DNA from: Marinobacter daepoensis DSM 16072
GTDB lineage: Bacteria; Pseudomonadota; Gammaproteobacteria; Pseudomonadales; Oleiphilaceae
Assembly: GCF_000421165.1 (NCBI RefSeq)
Contig: NZ_ATWI01000009.1
Span: forward strand, 826,948-890,947
Direction: 5' to 3'
Length of the DNA: 64,000 nt
Numbering within the stretch: position 1 is the first letter of the stretch; each line of letters starts with the position of its first letter. Of the stretch, positions 1 to 8,281 are shown one piece after another. The notes under the pieces were generated by a model, which worked only from the letters and a program-made list of their open reading frames with translations, had not been told where the DNA came from and did not search any database. Made by a program: the position numbers and the translations under genes.

Positions 1-448
1 CCACACCATTGGCATCAATCACAAAGGTTTCCGGCGCTCCATACACACCAAGATCAAATCCCAGAGTTCCCTTCGGATCGAAAATGATGGTTTCGTAGGG
101 ATTGCCCAGTCGGTTCAGGAACCGGAAAGCCGTCTCACGCTGGTCCTTATAGTTCAGACCCACAATGCGAATGCCCTGCTCTTTCGCCAGGAACATCAGA
201 TAGCCGTGCTCGTCCCAGCATGCGGGGCACCATTCCGCCCACACGTTCAGCAATGACACCTCGCCCTGAAACACAGACGGAGTAAGCGAGGTGTCGGCAT
301 CTTCCAGGGACTCCAGGCGGAAGTCGGGGACCGGCTTGCCAATCAGCACCGACTCGAGTTTCGTGGGGTCCTTCCCTAACCCGGCGAACAGAAAGATGCC
401 AACCCCCAGAGCAATCAGCAGTGGCAGAAACAGGAAAATACGTTTCAT
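1..448 (-). CDS. ccmG: Thiol:disulfide interchange protein CcmG/DsbE (partial, C-terminus off the window)
   Basis: Periplasmic, membrane-anchored thioredoxin-like protein that reduces apocytochrome c cysteines before haem attachment. I translated the 149 codons present. An N-terminal hydrophobic anchor (MKRIFLFLPLLIALGVGIFL) is followed by a thioredoxin-like domain with the active site WCPAC and a GAPETFVID segment that supplies the cis-proline. The CxxC is CPAC, where CcmG proteins usually have CPTC or CVPC. The start codon overlaps the stop of ccmF (ATGA, 445-448), so the two are translationally coupled. The C-terminal end lies before position 1. Identification is firm from motif and operon position. 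Confidence 0.93.
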   Translation of the reverse strand, partial: MKRIFLFLPLLIALGVGIFLFAGLGKDPTKLESVLIGKPVPDFRLESLEDADTSLTPSVFQGEVSLLNVWAEWCPACWDEHGYLMFLAKEQGIRIVGLNYKDQRETAFRFLNRLGNPYETIIFDPKGTLGFDLGVYGAPETFVIDANGV

Positions 449-2442
449 GACGACACCTCAGCCGGGTGACCTGTGGCGACCTGCACCTCATTTTTCCAGC
501 CCGCCTCGTCACGGGCGCGAATCCGGTACCGTTTGTCGGCAATCGCCAGGAAGCCGCCAATCGCCATCACCAAAGACCCAAGCCACAACCAGCGCACCAA
601 AGGTTTGTACTGGAGACGAATCGCCCAGGCCTCGTCACTGACCCGCTCTCCGACCGCCACAAACACGTCCCGGAACAATCCGGCATCAATATCCGCCTCG
701 GTCATGACACTCATCCCCACGGGGTACTGCCGCTTTTCCGGATGCAGGTCGGTCACCAGTTTGCCGTCGAGATACACGTCAAAACTGCCGTATTGCGCTG
801 TAAAGTTCGGGCCACGGCGCTCGCCAATGTCGGTGAAGACGATCTCGTAATCTCCAACCATAGCGCGATCCCCGGGCTGCATGCGCACGTCCCGTTCAAT
901 ACCGTAGTTGGACACCACCGTTGCACCCGCCATCACCATGGCCAGCCCCAGGTGCCCGAGAACCATGCCCCAGTAACTGCGGGACTGGCGTTTCAGGCCG
1001 TGCAAACGGCCCTTTCTGGACGAAGACTTGTCCCACAGATCCCAGAACGTCGCCACGGTCACCCACATAGCTGCGAACACACCCAGGAACGCCCAGGGCG
1101 CAAATCCGCCATAACCGATCATCACCAGGGCGCTTGCAATCAGGCTCACCGCCAACGGCCAGAGCAGTTTTCGGGCAAGCCATCCGCCATCTGTTTTTTT
1201 CCAGCGAGAGAAAATCCCTGCTCCAAGAAGCAGACCCGTTGCAACCGCGAGCGGGCTAAAGGTGGTGTTGAAGAACGGCTCACCAATGGACAACTTCCCG
1301 AGATCCAGATAATCCAGCACCAACGGATACAGCGTGCCAATCGCCACCAATAGCGTTGCAGAGACAAGCAGAACGTTGTTCAGCAACAGGAAGATTTCCC
1401 GGGACAACGAACCATAGCGAGACCTTACGTGTACAACTGGCGCCCGGAACGCATACAACGTCAGGCTGGCCAGGATGGTGATAGCCAGCAACGCCAGCAA
1501 GAAGCTGCCACGCTCAGGATCCGACGCAAAAGCGTGAACCGATGTCAGAACACCAGAACGCACCAGGAATGTCCCGAGCAGGCTGAGTGCAAACGTCACA
1601 ATCGCCAGCAGTACGGTCCAGCTTTTGAATACGCCACGCTTTTCGGTCACCGCCAGGGAGTGCATCAGGGCAGTACCAGAAAGCCAGGGCAGCAGAGACG
1701 CGTTCTCAACCGGGTCCCAGAACCACCAGCCACCCCAGCCAAGCTCGTAGTAGGCCCACCAGCTCCCAAGGGCGATACCAAGAGTCAGGAACGACCAGGC
1801 AACCGTGGTCCAGGGGCGGGACCAGCGGGCCCAGGCCGCATCCAACCGCCCATTGATCAATGCAGCGATGGCAAAGGCAAAAGCCACAGAAAAGCCAACG
1901 TACCCCATGTACAGCATCGGTGGATGCATGATCAGGCCAATGTCCTGAAGCAACGGGTTAAGGTCCTGCCCATCTGCTGGCACGTTCGGCAGCAGGCGGT
2001 CAAATGGGTTGGAGGTCAGAATAATGAACAGCAGAAAGCCCACCGAGACCATTCCAAGCACAGACAGCACCTGAGAAATCATCACCGAGGGCAAATTTCT
2101 GCTGAAGATAGCCACCGCGAGGGTCCAGCCAATGAGCATCAGGATCCACATCAACAGTGAGCCCTCATGCCCACCCCACACCGCACTCATTTTGTAGTAC
2201 CACGGCAGCATACTGTTGCTGTTATTCGCAACATAAGCCACCGAGAAATCATCCACCAGAAACGCGTGGGTCAAAATCACAAAGGCCAGGGCTGTGAAGA
2301 CAAACATGCCCGTTGCCAGCGGCCTGGCAAACGCCTGCAGACTGTCACGCCCGGTCAGAGCGCCCGCCAGCGGCACAACGGAGAGAAGTACTGCCAGCAG
2401 CAAGGAAAGAATCAGTGCAAGCTGTCCGAGTTCCGGGTACAT
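445..2442 (-). CDS. ccmF: Cytochrome c haem lyase subunit CcmF
   Basis: Large polytopic inner-membrane protein that, with CcmH/CcmI, ligates haem from holo-CcmE to apocytochrome c on the periplasmic side. It has 665 residues, normal for the family. It starts with a transmembrane helix (MYPELGQLALILSLLLAVLL) and carries the tryptophan-rich haem-handling (WWD) motif WGGWWFWDPVENASLLPW around residues 236-253. A large periplasmic region lies near the C-terminus, before a last membrane helix. It lies 34 bases downstream of ccmE and overlaps ccmG. No anomalies seen. Confidence 0.97.
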   Translation of the reverse strand: MYPELGQLALILSLLLAVLLSVVPLAGALTGRDSLQAFARPLATGMFVFTALAFVILTHAFLVDDFSVAYVANNSNSMLPWYYKMSAVWGGHEGSLLMWILMLIGWTLAVAIFSRNLPSVMISQVLSVLGMVSVGFLLFIILTSNPFDRLLPNVPADGQDLNPLLQDIGLIMHPPMLYMGYVGFSVAFAFAIAALINGRLDAAWARWSRPWTTVAWSFLTLGIALGSWWAYYELGWGGWWFWDPVENASLLPWLSGTALMHSLAVTEKRGVFKSWTVLLAIVTFALSLLGTFLVRSGVLTSVHAFASDPERGSFLLALLAITILASLTLYAFRAPVVHVRSRYGSLSREIFLLLNNVLLVSATLLVAIGTLYPLVLDYLDLGKLSIGEPFFNTTFSPLAVATGLLLGAGIFSRWKKTDGGWLARKLLWPLAVSLIASALVMIGYGGFAPWAFLGVFAAMWVTVATFWDLWDKSSSRKGRLHGLKRQSRSYWGMVLGHLGLAMVMAGATVVSNYGIERDVRMQPGDRAMVGDYEIVFTDIGERRGPNFTAQYGSFDVYLDGKLVTDLHPEKRQYPVGMSVMTEADIDAGLFRDVFVAVGERVSDEAWAIRLQYKPLVRWLWLGSLVMAIGGFLAIADKRYRIRARDEAGWKNEVQVATGHPAEVSS

Positions 2443-2476
2443 CGGGTTTCTCCAACGTCAGAGATGAATTGAGCGC

Positions 2477-2956
2477 TCAGTACGCGGTCGTTTCTGCAGC
2501 TTTTTCGACATCGGCCGACTTATGCTGCCCTTTTGATGAGCGCTCCAGCGCTTCAGCGACTTCCGGCGGCATGTAATTCTCGTCGTGTTTGGCCAGTACC
2601 TGGTCCGCCACAAACACGCCCTGATCATTCAAACGCCCCATGGCCACCACGCCCTGCCCTTCTGCAAACAGGTCCGGCAGGATACCCTCGTACTGCACCG
2701 GCACCGATGCGGAGAAATCCGTTACCCGGAAGCTAACCAGCAGGCTGTCAGCATCCCTCGCCACACTGCCTTCCTCAACCATGCCACCGGCGCGGATCCG
2801 AACATCGACTGGCGCGTTACCGGCGGCGATTTCGGTAGGATCATAAAACAGATTGATGTTCTGCCTCAGCGCGTAGGTGGTGAGCCCAACAGCAATAGCA
2901 ATACCGGCCACCAGAAAGAGCACTATGGTCAGTCGTTTTTTTCGGATCGGATGCAT
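2477..2956 (-). CDS. ccmE: Haem chaperone CcmE
   Basis: Periplasmic haem chaperone anchored by one N-terminal membrane helix ([20 protein letters not shown], residues 9-28). It binds haem covalently through a histidine and passes it to CcmF. The signature [11 protein letters not shown] near residue 124 contains the haem-binding His and the conserved Tyr of the HxxxY motif. The fold is the small OB-type barrel. The 159-residue length is normal. It is co-transcribed with ccmD (14 bases upstream) and ccmF. Confidence 0.97.
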   Translation of the reverse strand: MHPIRKKRLTIVLFLVAGIAIAVGLTTYALRQNINLFYDPTEIAAGNAPVDVRIRAGGMVEEGSVARDADSLLVSFRVTDFSASVPVQYEGILPDLFAEGQGVVAMGRLNDQGVFVADQVLAKHDENYMPPEVAEALERSSKGQHKSADVEKAAETTAY

Positions 2957-2970
2957 GAATTACCTGCCCT

Positions 2971-3204
2971 TTAGTCTTGGGAAACTTCAACACGGGTGAA
3001 CGTAGCTGCCGGCTTAGGCCGGTTGCCAACGGTACTCTTCTGCTGCTGATAACGCCGCTTGCACGCCGACGTGACCGCCCGGTGATGCCGATAAGACTGC
3101 ACCATCAGACCAATCAGAAGCACCGCGAATACCGCATAGCAGGTCCAAACGTAAGGACCATGGCCTTCCATGGCGATAAATGCTGAGAAGGATTCAAATG
3201 CCAT
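2971..3204 (-). CDS. ccmD: Haem exporter accessory protein CcmD
   Basis: Small one-helix membrane protein that helps release holo-CcmE from the CcmABC complex. It has 77 residues: a short N-terminus (MAFESFSAFIAMEGHGPYVW), a membrane helix around 21-37, then a basic cytoplasmic tail (SYRHHRAVTSACKRRYQQQK). The family is poorly conserved. The identification rests on the MEGHGPYVW-type N-terminus, the single helix and the position between ccmC (3 bases away) and ccmE. Confidence 0.9.
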   Translation of the reverse strand: MAFESFSAFIAMEGHGPYVWTCYAVFAVLLIGLMVQSYRHHRAVTSACKRRYQQQKSTVGNRPKPAATFTRVEVSQD

Positions 3205-3207
3205 GGG

Positions 3208-3951
3208 TCAGCCTCTCTCCGCCATAATCAGCTCTCTTACCCAGCGGGTTTTCTGCTCCCGCATCAGAATTTCTGTTTTCATTCGCACACAGGCCAGCCA
3301 GCCAAACAGGCAATACAGACCGAGCACCGATAGCAACAACGGCACCCACATTTCAGCGGGCATGGAAGGTTTTTCTGTGAGCTTGAACGTTGAAGGCTGA
3401 TGCAGCGTATTCCACCACTCCACGGAATACTGGATGATCGGAATATTCACAACACCCACCAGCACCAGAACGGCCACCGCACGGGCGGCGGACTTTTCAT
3501 CATTGATCGCACGGTCCAGCGCAATGGCACCGCCGTAGAGAAAGAGCAGGATCAGCATGGAGGTCAGCCGGGCATCCCATACCCACCAGGTTCCCCAGGT
3601 TGGCTTGCCCCAGACCGCCCCGGTAAACAACGACAGGAAGGTAAAGATCAAACCCACCGGCGCCACGGATTTGACAAAAACATCGGCCAGTTTCATGCGC
3701 CAGACCAGTGTCACAACCGCAGCAAACGCCATCATGATATAGATGGACTGCGCCAGAAATGCCGTGGGGACATGAATAAAGATGATCCGGTAACTGTTAC
3801 CCTGGAGATAATCCTTGGGCGCAAAGGCCAGGCCCCAGACCACGCCAGCCATCAGCAGAATGGCCCCGGCCGCCAGCAACCAGGGCATAAACCGGGTCGC
3901 AATCCCGAAGAACCATTTTGGGGAACCCAGTTTGTGAAAAAATTGCCACAT
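3208..3951 (-). CDS. ccmC: Haem exporter protein CcmC
   Basis: Polytopic inner-membrane protein that delivers haem to CcmE. It has 247 residues with about six membrane helices and the tryptophan-rich haem motif WGTWWVWDARLTS near residues 121-133. His in FIHVPTAFLAQ (about residue 60) matches one conserved haem ligand. It lies 54 bases after ccmB and 3 bases before ccmD. Family membership is unambiguous. Confidence 0.97.
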   Translation of the reverse strand: MWQFFHKLGSPKWFFGIATRFMPWLLAAGAILLMAGVVWGLAFAPKDYLQGNSYRIIFIHVPTAFLAQSIYIMMAFAAVVTLVWRMKLADVFVKSVAPVGLIFTFLSLFTGAVWGKPTWGTWWVWDARLTSMLILLFLYGGAIALDRAINDEKSAARAVAVLVLVGVVNIPIIQYSVEWWNTLHQPSTFKLTEKPSMPAEMWVPLLLSVLGLYCLFGWLACVRMKTEILMREQKTRWVRELIMAERG

Positions 3952-4005
3952 CAGTTGGTCACCATCTTCAGTGTTGACTGTTGTTTATGGAAATCAATGA
4001 ACCTG

Positions 4006-4731
4006 TCAGCTGTTTGACAGGCTGATTCTCAAAGCTGCTGCCGAAGCAAATGGCGCCAGCGTTACAGCCAACACCAGAAATGCCCCCATAAGGGCCAGAT
4101 ACCCGGCTACAGGCGCGCCCTCTGCTGCTGCCGCTACCGTTCCGGTACCAAAAATCAGCACGGGAATGTACAGCGGAATGATCAGCAGTGACAAGAGCAC
4201 ACCCGCCGAGCGCAATCCCAGTGTCAATGCGGCCCCGATAGCGCCAATCATGCTCAACACCGGGGTACCGATCAGCAGCGTTAGACACAGAATTGCAATA
4301 GAGTTCCCGTCAAGGTGAACCATCACCCCCAAAACCGGCGCCAGAAGCACCAGCGGTAACCCGGTCAGCACCCAATGGGCCGCTGTTTTCGCCAGTATCA
4401 GCAAAAACAATGGCTGAGGCTGAAGCACCAGTTGTTCCAGCGTTCCATCATCAAAATCATGACGAAACAAATGGTCCAGAGACAGCAGGACCGACAATAG
4501 TGCAGCAACCCATAGAATACCGGCCCCGGACTGCTTCAGGAATGCCACTTCCGGGCTGACTCCCAGGGGAAAAAGGGTTACGACCATGATGAAAAACAAC
4601 AGGGGGTTGAGCAGATCCTGCCGTTGCCGGAAGGCTACCCGGACATCTCTGGCAAAAACGGCCCCCATGGCCCCAAGAGGACCAACTGCACTGGACACCG
4701 GCTTCACAGAAGGACGCGCGTCAGCGTTCAT
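4006..4731 (-). CDS. ccmB: Haem exporter membrane subunit CcmB
   Basis: Membrane subunit of the CcmAB ABC transporter, which drives release of holo-CcmE. The reading frame is open further upstream, inside ccmA. The start is placed at the ATG at 4731 (MNADARPSVKPV), giving 241 residues and an 11-base overlap with the end of ccmA, as is usual in this operon. The sequence begins with a cytoplasmic segment FARDVRVAFRQRQDLLNPLLFF and has about six membrane helices ending near residue 235. Confidence 0.94.
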   Translation of the reverse strand: MNADARPSVKPVSSAVGPLGAMGAVFARDVRVAFRQRQDLLNPLLFFIMVVTLFPLGVSPEVAFLKQSGAGILWVAALLSVLLSLDHLFRHDFDDGTLEQLVLQPQPLFLLILAKTAAHWVLTGLPLVLLAPVLGVMVHLDGNSIAILCLTLLIGTPVLSMIGAIGAALTLGLRSAGVLLSLLIIPLYIPVLIFGTGTVAAAAEGAPVAGYLALMGAFLVLAVTLAPFASAAALRISLSNS

Positions 4732-5359
4732 ATTGTCCTCCCGTTCCCAGCGTAATCCGCTGCATGCCAGGCAAATCCAGATCGTGGTGCGTGGTGACCA
4801 GCACTGCCCCTCCCTCTTCTGCACGCTGCTGAAGCAGTGCTTCAATGGCCCTGACGCCATCCGCATCAATCGCGGTAAAAACCTCATCAAGCAACCACAA
4901 AGGCTCATCAGCAACCAGTAACCTTGCCAGGGCCACACGCCGCTGTTGGCCTGCAGAGAGGTTGCGGCAGGGGACATGCTCAAATCCGGACAACCCTGTA
5001 CCCTCAAGCGCCCGGGCCAGAGCTCCATCGGCAATCTCGCGCCGGCCGGCCATCAGGGCTCTCAGGTTTTCCATGGGCGTTAGCAAGGGTTTTATGCCAG
5101 GGCGATGCCCCAGATAAAGCGTATTCCGGAGGAAAGATTCGCGCTGGGCCATTCTCGGTTGGCCACACCAGAGCAATTGCCCTGACCAGGCATCGTTCAA
5201 CCCGGCAAGAATACGAAGCAACGTTGTTTTCCCCGTACCGTTCGGCCCCTCGACACGGGTAAGCGTACCGGGCAGTATGGAAAAGGACAGATTCTGGAAC
5301 AACAGACGCTCGTCCCGCTCACACTCAAGATCGATCGCCTGTAGTAACGGCTCGGACAT
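4721..5359 (-). CDS. ccmA: Haem exporter ATP-binding protein CcmA
   Basis: Cytoplasmic ABC ATPase of cytochrome c maturation and first gene of the ccm operon here. It has 212 residues. Walker A is GPNGTGKTT (about 38-46), the ABC signature is LSAGQQRR (about 133-140), and Walker B is WLLDEVFTAID (about 155-165) followed by the H-loop TTHHDLD. The promoter should lie in the 160 bases shared with the divergent fliK-like gene. I see no convincing hexamers there apart from an AT-rich TATTATAA near 5466-5473. Confidence 0.96.
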   Translation of the reverse strand: MSEPLLQAIDLECERDERLLFQNLSFSILPGTLTRVEGPNGTGKTTLLRILAGLNDAWSGQLLWCGQPRMAQRESFLRNTLYLGHRPGIKPLLTPMENLRALMAGRREIADGALARALEGTGLSGFEHVPCRNLSAGQQRRVALARLLVADEPLWLLDEVFTAIDADGVRAIEALLQQRAEEGGAVLVTTHHDLDLPGMQRITLGTGGQYER

Positions 5360-5519
5360 CAGGGCTCCGTTTCAGAGCGATGGATGCACAACGGGCATCA
5401 GGTGCATGAAATGAAGGTCACACGGGTGCCAACATGAAATCAGGGCATTTACTGCCAGCGCGGCGTATTATAACGAATGCGCCAGCGGAATACTCTTGCC
5501 CGACATCAAATCGACAACA

Positions 5520-6881
5520 ATGAAACTTAACGGCGGACACCCCCCTATAGCACCAGAACCTGCCCACGGCCCGGCCCCCCGGAGCTCTGGCCGCACCGGT
5601 GCCGAAACAGCTCAGGAGCCTGGCACCATGCAGACCGCCAGGGAACAACTCGCGCGCCTTCAGATTGCGGACAGGGAAACTGTACTGGCAAAGGTGGCCG
5701 ACATCCTACGCCAGCAAAACGGTAGTCACGAGGCACTGATCGAGCTGCGCGGGCAATCTCTGAGGGTGGCCCTGGGCAATCGCCCTCCGGATCTTGCTAT
5801 TGGTGACCTGATCAAAGTCATGAGGGCCGGCAGTACGCTGCAACTGATCGGCAAACTGGCACCCGGGCAAGAAAGCCTGATTGCCAGGGCACTGGCTCAG
5901 CACCTCCCTTGGCAACACAATCTGCAGAGCGGGCTCTCACAGCTATTCAGTGCACTTCATCAGGGGTTGAAGCCAGCCCCTCTGCCCGGACAGCTTCCCT
6001 CAACAACCCCCGTGCAACCCTTGCCCCCAGAGGCTCAGAACGCGATCCAGAATCTGGCCAACCGGCTTGCGTCCACAGAGAAGCTGGTGCCCGGGGACGG
6101 CAAGACGGCAACCATGGCACATCAAGTGCGGCAGTGGTTATCTGATAGCGGCCTGTTCTCCGAGGCCAGACTGCTCCAGAGCAACTCATTGGCTGAGGCT
6201 CAACCCGACCTGAAGCAGGTTCTGGCCCGAACGATCTCGGCCCTGTTAACCAGCCAGAACCAGGGGCCCGAGCATTTCAACCGATTGACGCCCCTCTCCA
6301 GCCCGGAGCTGTTACAGTCGCCGTTACAGTTTCCCGCCCCGCAGGCACCTGCCGCTCACCAGAGCACAGGCGAACCGTCGACCGTCGGCCATACTCTTCG
6401 GCTCCTGGCAGGCATGTTGAATCGCATTACCGTGAATCAATTGCACAGCCAGACCCTGAACGCCCGGGCTGGCGCAGAGCCCGGTATGCCAGTCAACACC
6501 CTTCTGGTGGAACTACCGTGGCTTACCCATCAACAAGAACCTCGCTTGGCGCAGATTCGCCTCGAACAATATGATCAGCACAAGGAGAGCGCGCCGGGGC
6601 CCGGGCGTGCCAGTGCCAGCGAATGGAGATTGTCGTTGTCCATGGATCTGGATGATGCAGGCCCGCTGCATTTCGATGTCAGCTTCCGACCGCCCTCGGT
6701 AAGCGCGCTGATCTGGGCCGAAAAGCAGTCTACCCTGAGAGCCGTGCATCAGGAATTGCCGCTGTTGCGTCAGAGTTTCAGTGATCTCGGGCTCGATGTG
6801 GCAGAGCTGGATTGCCGAAAAGGCAGCCCACAGCAGTCTCAAACCCGACTGGAACATCGCCTCGTGGATACCAAGGCATGA
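5520..6881 (+). CDS. FliK-like hook-length control family protein (second copy)
   Basis: Protein of about 453 residues, Gln/Pro/Leu-rich in the middle, ending in a FliK C-terminal-like domain. The stretch SLSMDLDDAGPLHFDVSFRP followed by SVSALIWAEKQSTLRAVHQELPLLRQ is typical of FliK C-terminal domains that contact the FlhB export switch. It overlaps fhlB by ATGA (6878-6881), so it is coupled to an FlhB-like domain. The true FliK of the main cluster is at 32490-33626. Three starts are possible: TTG 5496, ATG 5520 and ATG 5628. The last is preceded by a good AGGAG. I report 5520 as a compromise; the end is certain. Its role in flagellar export is inferred. Confidence 0.75.
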   Translation: MKLNGGHPPIAPEPAHGPAPRSSGRTGAETAQEPGTMQTAREQLARLQIADRETVLAKVADILRQQNGSHEALIELRGQSLRVALGNRPPDLAIGDLIKVMRAGSTLQLIGKLAPGQESLIARALAQHLPWQHNLQSGLSQLFSALHQGLKPAPLPGQLPSTTPVQPLPPEAQNAIQNLANRLASTEKLVPGDGKTATMAHQVRQWLSDSGLFSEARLLQSNSLAEAQPDLKQVLARTISALLTSQNQGPEHFNRLTPLSSPELLQSPLQFPAPQAPAAHQSTGEPSTVGHTLRLLAGMLNRITVNQLHSQTLNARAGAEPGMPVNTLLVELPWLTHQQEPRLAQIRLEQYDQHKESAPGPGRASASEWRLSLSMDLDDAGPLHFDVSFRPPSVSALIWAEKQSTLRAVHQELPLLRQSFSDLGLDVAELDCRKGSPQQSQTRLEHRLVDTKA

Positions 6882-7192
6882 CCGAAAACACACAGAACAC
6901 AGCCCCAGCCGCTGTGGCGCTCAAGTATGACGGAGAGCGGGCACCGATCATTTCTGCAACAGGCACCTGGGAGCTTGCCGAAGAAATCATACGGATCGCC
7001 CGCGACAACAACGTGCCCCTGTACGAGAACGCCGAACTCGCGGGGATACTGGCTCGGCTGTCGCTGAACGAAGAAATCCCGGAAACGCTCTACCGGGTCA
7101 TCGCCGAGATCCTCGCCTTTGCATTCCACATTCGCGGCCGGACCCCCGGAGATGCCCGGCCAGATGTCGATCCCGGCTCAGTAAATGAGTGA
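6878..7192 (+). CDS. FhlB: stand-alone FlhB C-terminal-domain protein
   Basis: 104-residue cytoplasmic protein that matches only the C-terminal export-switch half of FlhB. Compared with the full FlhB in this window (26847-27983), AVALKYDGERAPIISATG aligns with the residues just after the FlhB NPTH cleavage site (AVALKYDQQSMGAPVVVAKG). The end, EEIPETLYRVIAEILAFAFHIR, aligns with the FlhB tail. It therefore resembles the post-cleavage FlhB fragment made as a separate gene, and it has no NPTH and no membrane part. The start ATG overlaps the stop of the fliK-like gene. It converges with and overlaps the next minus-strand gene by 15 bases (7178-7192). Confidence 0.85.
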   Translation: MTENTQNTAPAAVALKYDGERAPIISATGTWELAEEIIRIARDNNVPLYENAELAGILARLSLNEEIPETLYRVIAEILAFAFHIRGRTPGDARPDVDPGSVNE

Positions 7193-8281
7193 CCGTAACG
7201 CCTGAACCTGCCGCCAGCCATCCCCTTCCCGCGAGGCCACGGTGGTATCAAAGTAATGTCTCAGGCGCCGACGGTCGTCGGGCTGGTCCTTCAGAGCAGA
7301 ACCGATCACATGATGCATCATGTGCTCTATCGTCATTGCGCCGCCACCGTAGTACCAGGCATTCAGACTGGCAGCGTGGGCGACAGAGACCGCTTCCGCC
7401 GTTGACAGTGCTGCGCCCGCGAGCCGATCAGTGCTTCGGCCGTCCAGTGTCTGGCCATTACGCAGCTCGTGGAACATGGTTACCAGAATTTCAACGACCA
7501 ACGGATCCACGGCGGGCTCAATGCCCGCGCGTTGATTGGCTTTGGCAACCTCCCGCATGACCACGTCGATCTCATCATCCAGATGAGGTATCGGGCGAAT
7601 TTCCTCGAAATCCATCCGCCGCTTAAGCGCCGCGCTCATCCGGTGCACGCCTTCATCAAGGCTGTTGGACGTTGCCACCAGGTTGAAGCCTTCCCGGGCC
7701 AGAATCACTCCGTCGTCCCCGGACAGCTCCGGAATAATGACCACCCGGTCAGAAAGCACAGACAACAGAGCATCCTGCAGAGCCTGAGGGCAACGTGCGA
7801 TCTCTTCAAATCGCACCAGGCGCCCTTCCATCATTCCCCGCAACAGCGGGGTGGGCACCAACGCTTTCCGGCTCGGCCCCTCGCTGCGCAGCAACGCCTC
7901 ATTCCAACTGTAGAGTAATTGACCCACCTCGCTGATTGCACCGCCCTGCAGAGTCAGAGTTGAAACGCCTGACACCGCCGCAGCCAACAGTTCAGAGAGC
8001 CAGGATTTAGCAGTCCCGGGCTCACCAACCAGCAAGCACCCCCTGGACGTACACAAGGAAATGATAACTCGGACGACCATGGAACGGTCAGCGACAAACT
8101 TCCGCTCAATGCCCAGCTTTTCATCGCCCAACAAAAACTTCTCCACCCCTCTGGGCGACAGCCTCCACCCTGGCGGTGTTGGCCCCGGGTCCATGGACAT
8201 CAGTTTGTCCAGTTCTTCCCGGTAGAGCACTTCTGCGGGCTCACGCTGGACTCGTCTGGTAGTCGATCTGGACTCCGTCAT
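7178..8281 (-). CDS. AAA+ ATPase, MoxR/YehL-like
   Basis: 367-residue soluble AAA+ ATPase. Walker A is GEPGTAKS (86-93). The Walker B position reads LVRFEEIARCP (155-165), with Glu where most MoxR proteins have Asp. Sensor 1 is FNLVATSN, followed by ALKRRMDFEEIRPI. The N-terminal PPGWRLSPRGVEKFLLGD and the FEEIxRCP stretch resemble, from memory, YehL of Escherichia coli, whose neighbours encode vWA and SWIM proteins. No such partners are present here. It is coupled to the upstream methyltransferase-GspE gene by ATGA (8278-8281), so the two ATPases probably act together. Substrate unknown. Confidence 0.8.
   Translation of the reverse strand: MTESRSTTRRVQREPAEVLYREELDKLMSMDPGPTPPGWRLSPRGVEKFLLGDEKLGIERKFVADRSMVVRVIISLCTSRGCLLVGEPGTAKSWLSELLAAAVSGVSTLTLQGGAISEVGQLLYSWNEALLRSEGPSRKALVPTPLLRGMMEGRLVRFEEIARCPQALQDALLSVLSDRVVIIPELSGDDGVILAREGFNLVATSNSLDEGVHRMSAALKRRMDFEEIRPIPHLDDEIDVVMREVAKANQRAGIEPAVDPLVVEILVTMFHELRNGQTLDGRSTDRLAGAALSTAEAVSVAHAASLNAWYYGGGAMTIEHMMHHVIGSALKDQPDDRRRLRHYFDTTVASREGDGWRQVQALRSLIY

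Noticed and set aside
466..2160. Long open frames on the plus strand opposite ccmF
   Set aside because: Rich in His, Gln and Arg, no recognisable domain, and fully antisense to a clear ccmF. They are shadows of GC-rich codon use.
5460..5480. TATTATAA as -10 of the ccm or fliK-like promoter
   Set aside because: No -35 at proper spacing on either strand. Mentioned only in the ccmA entry.
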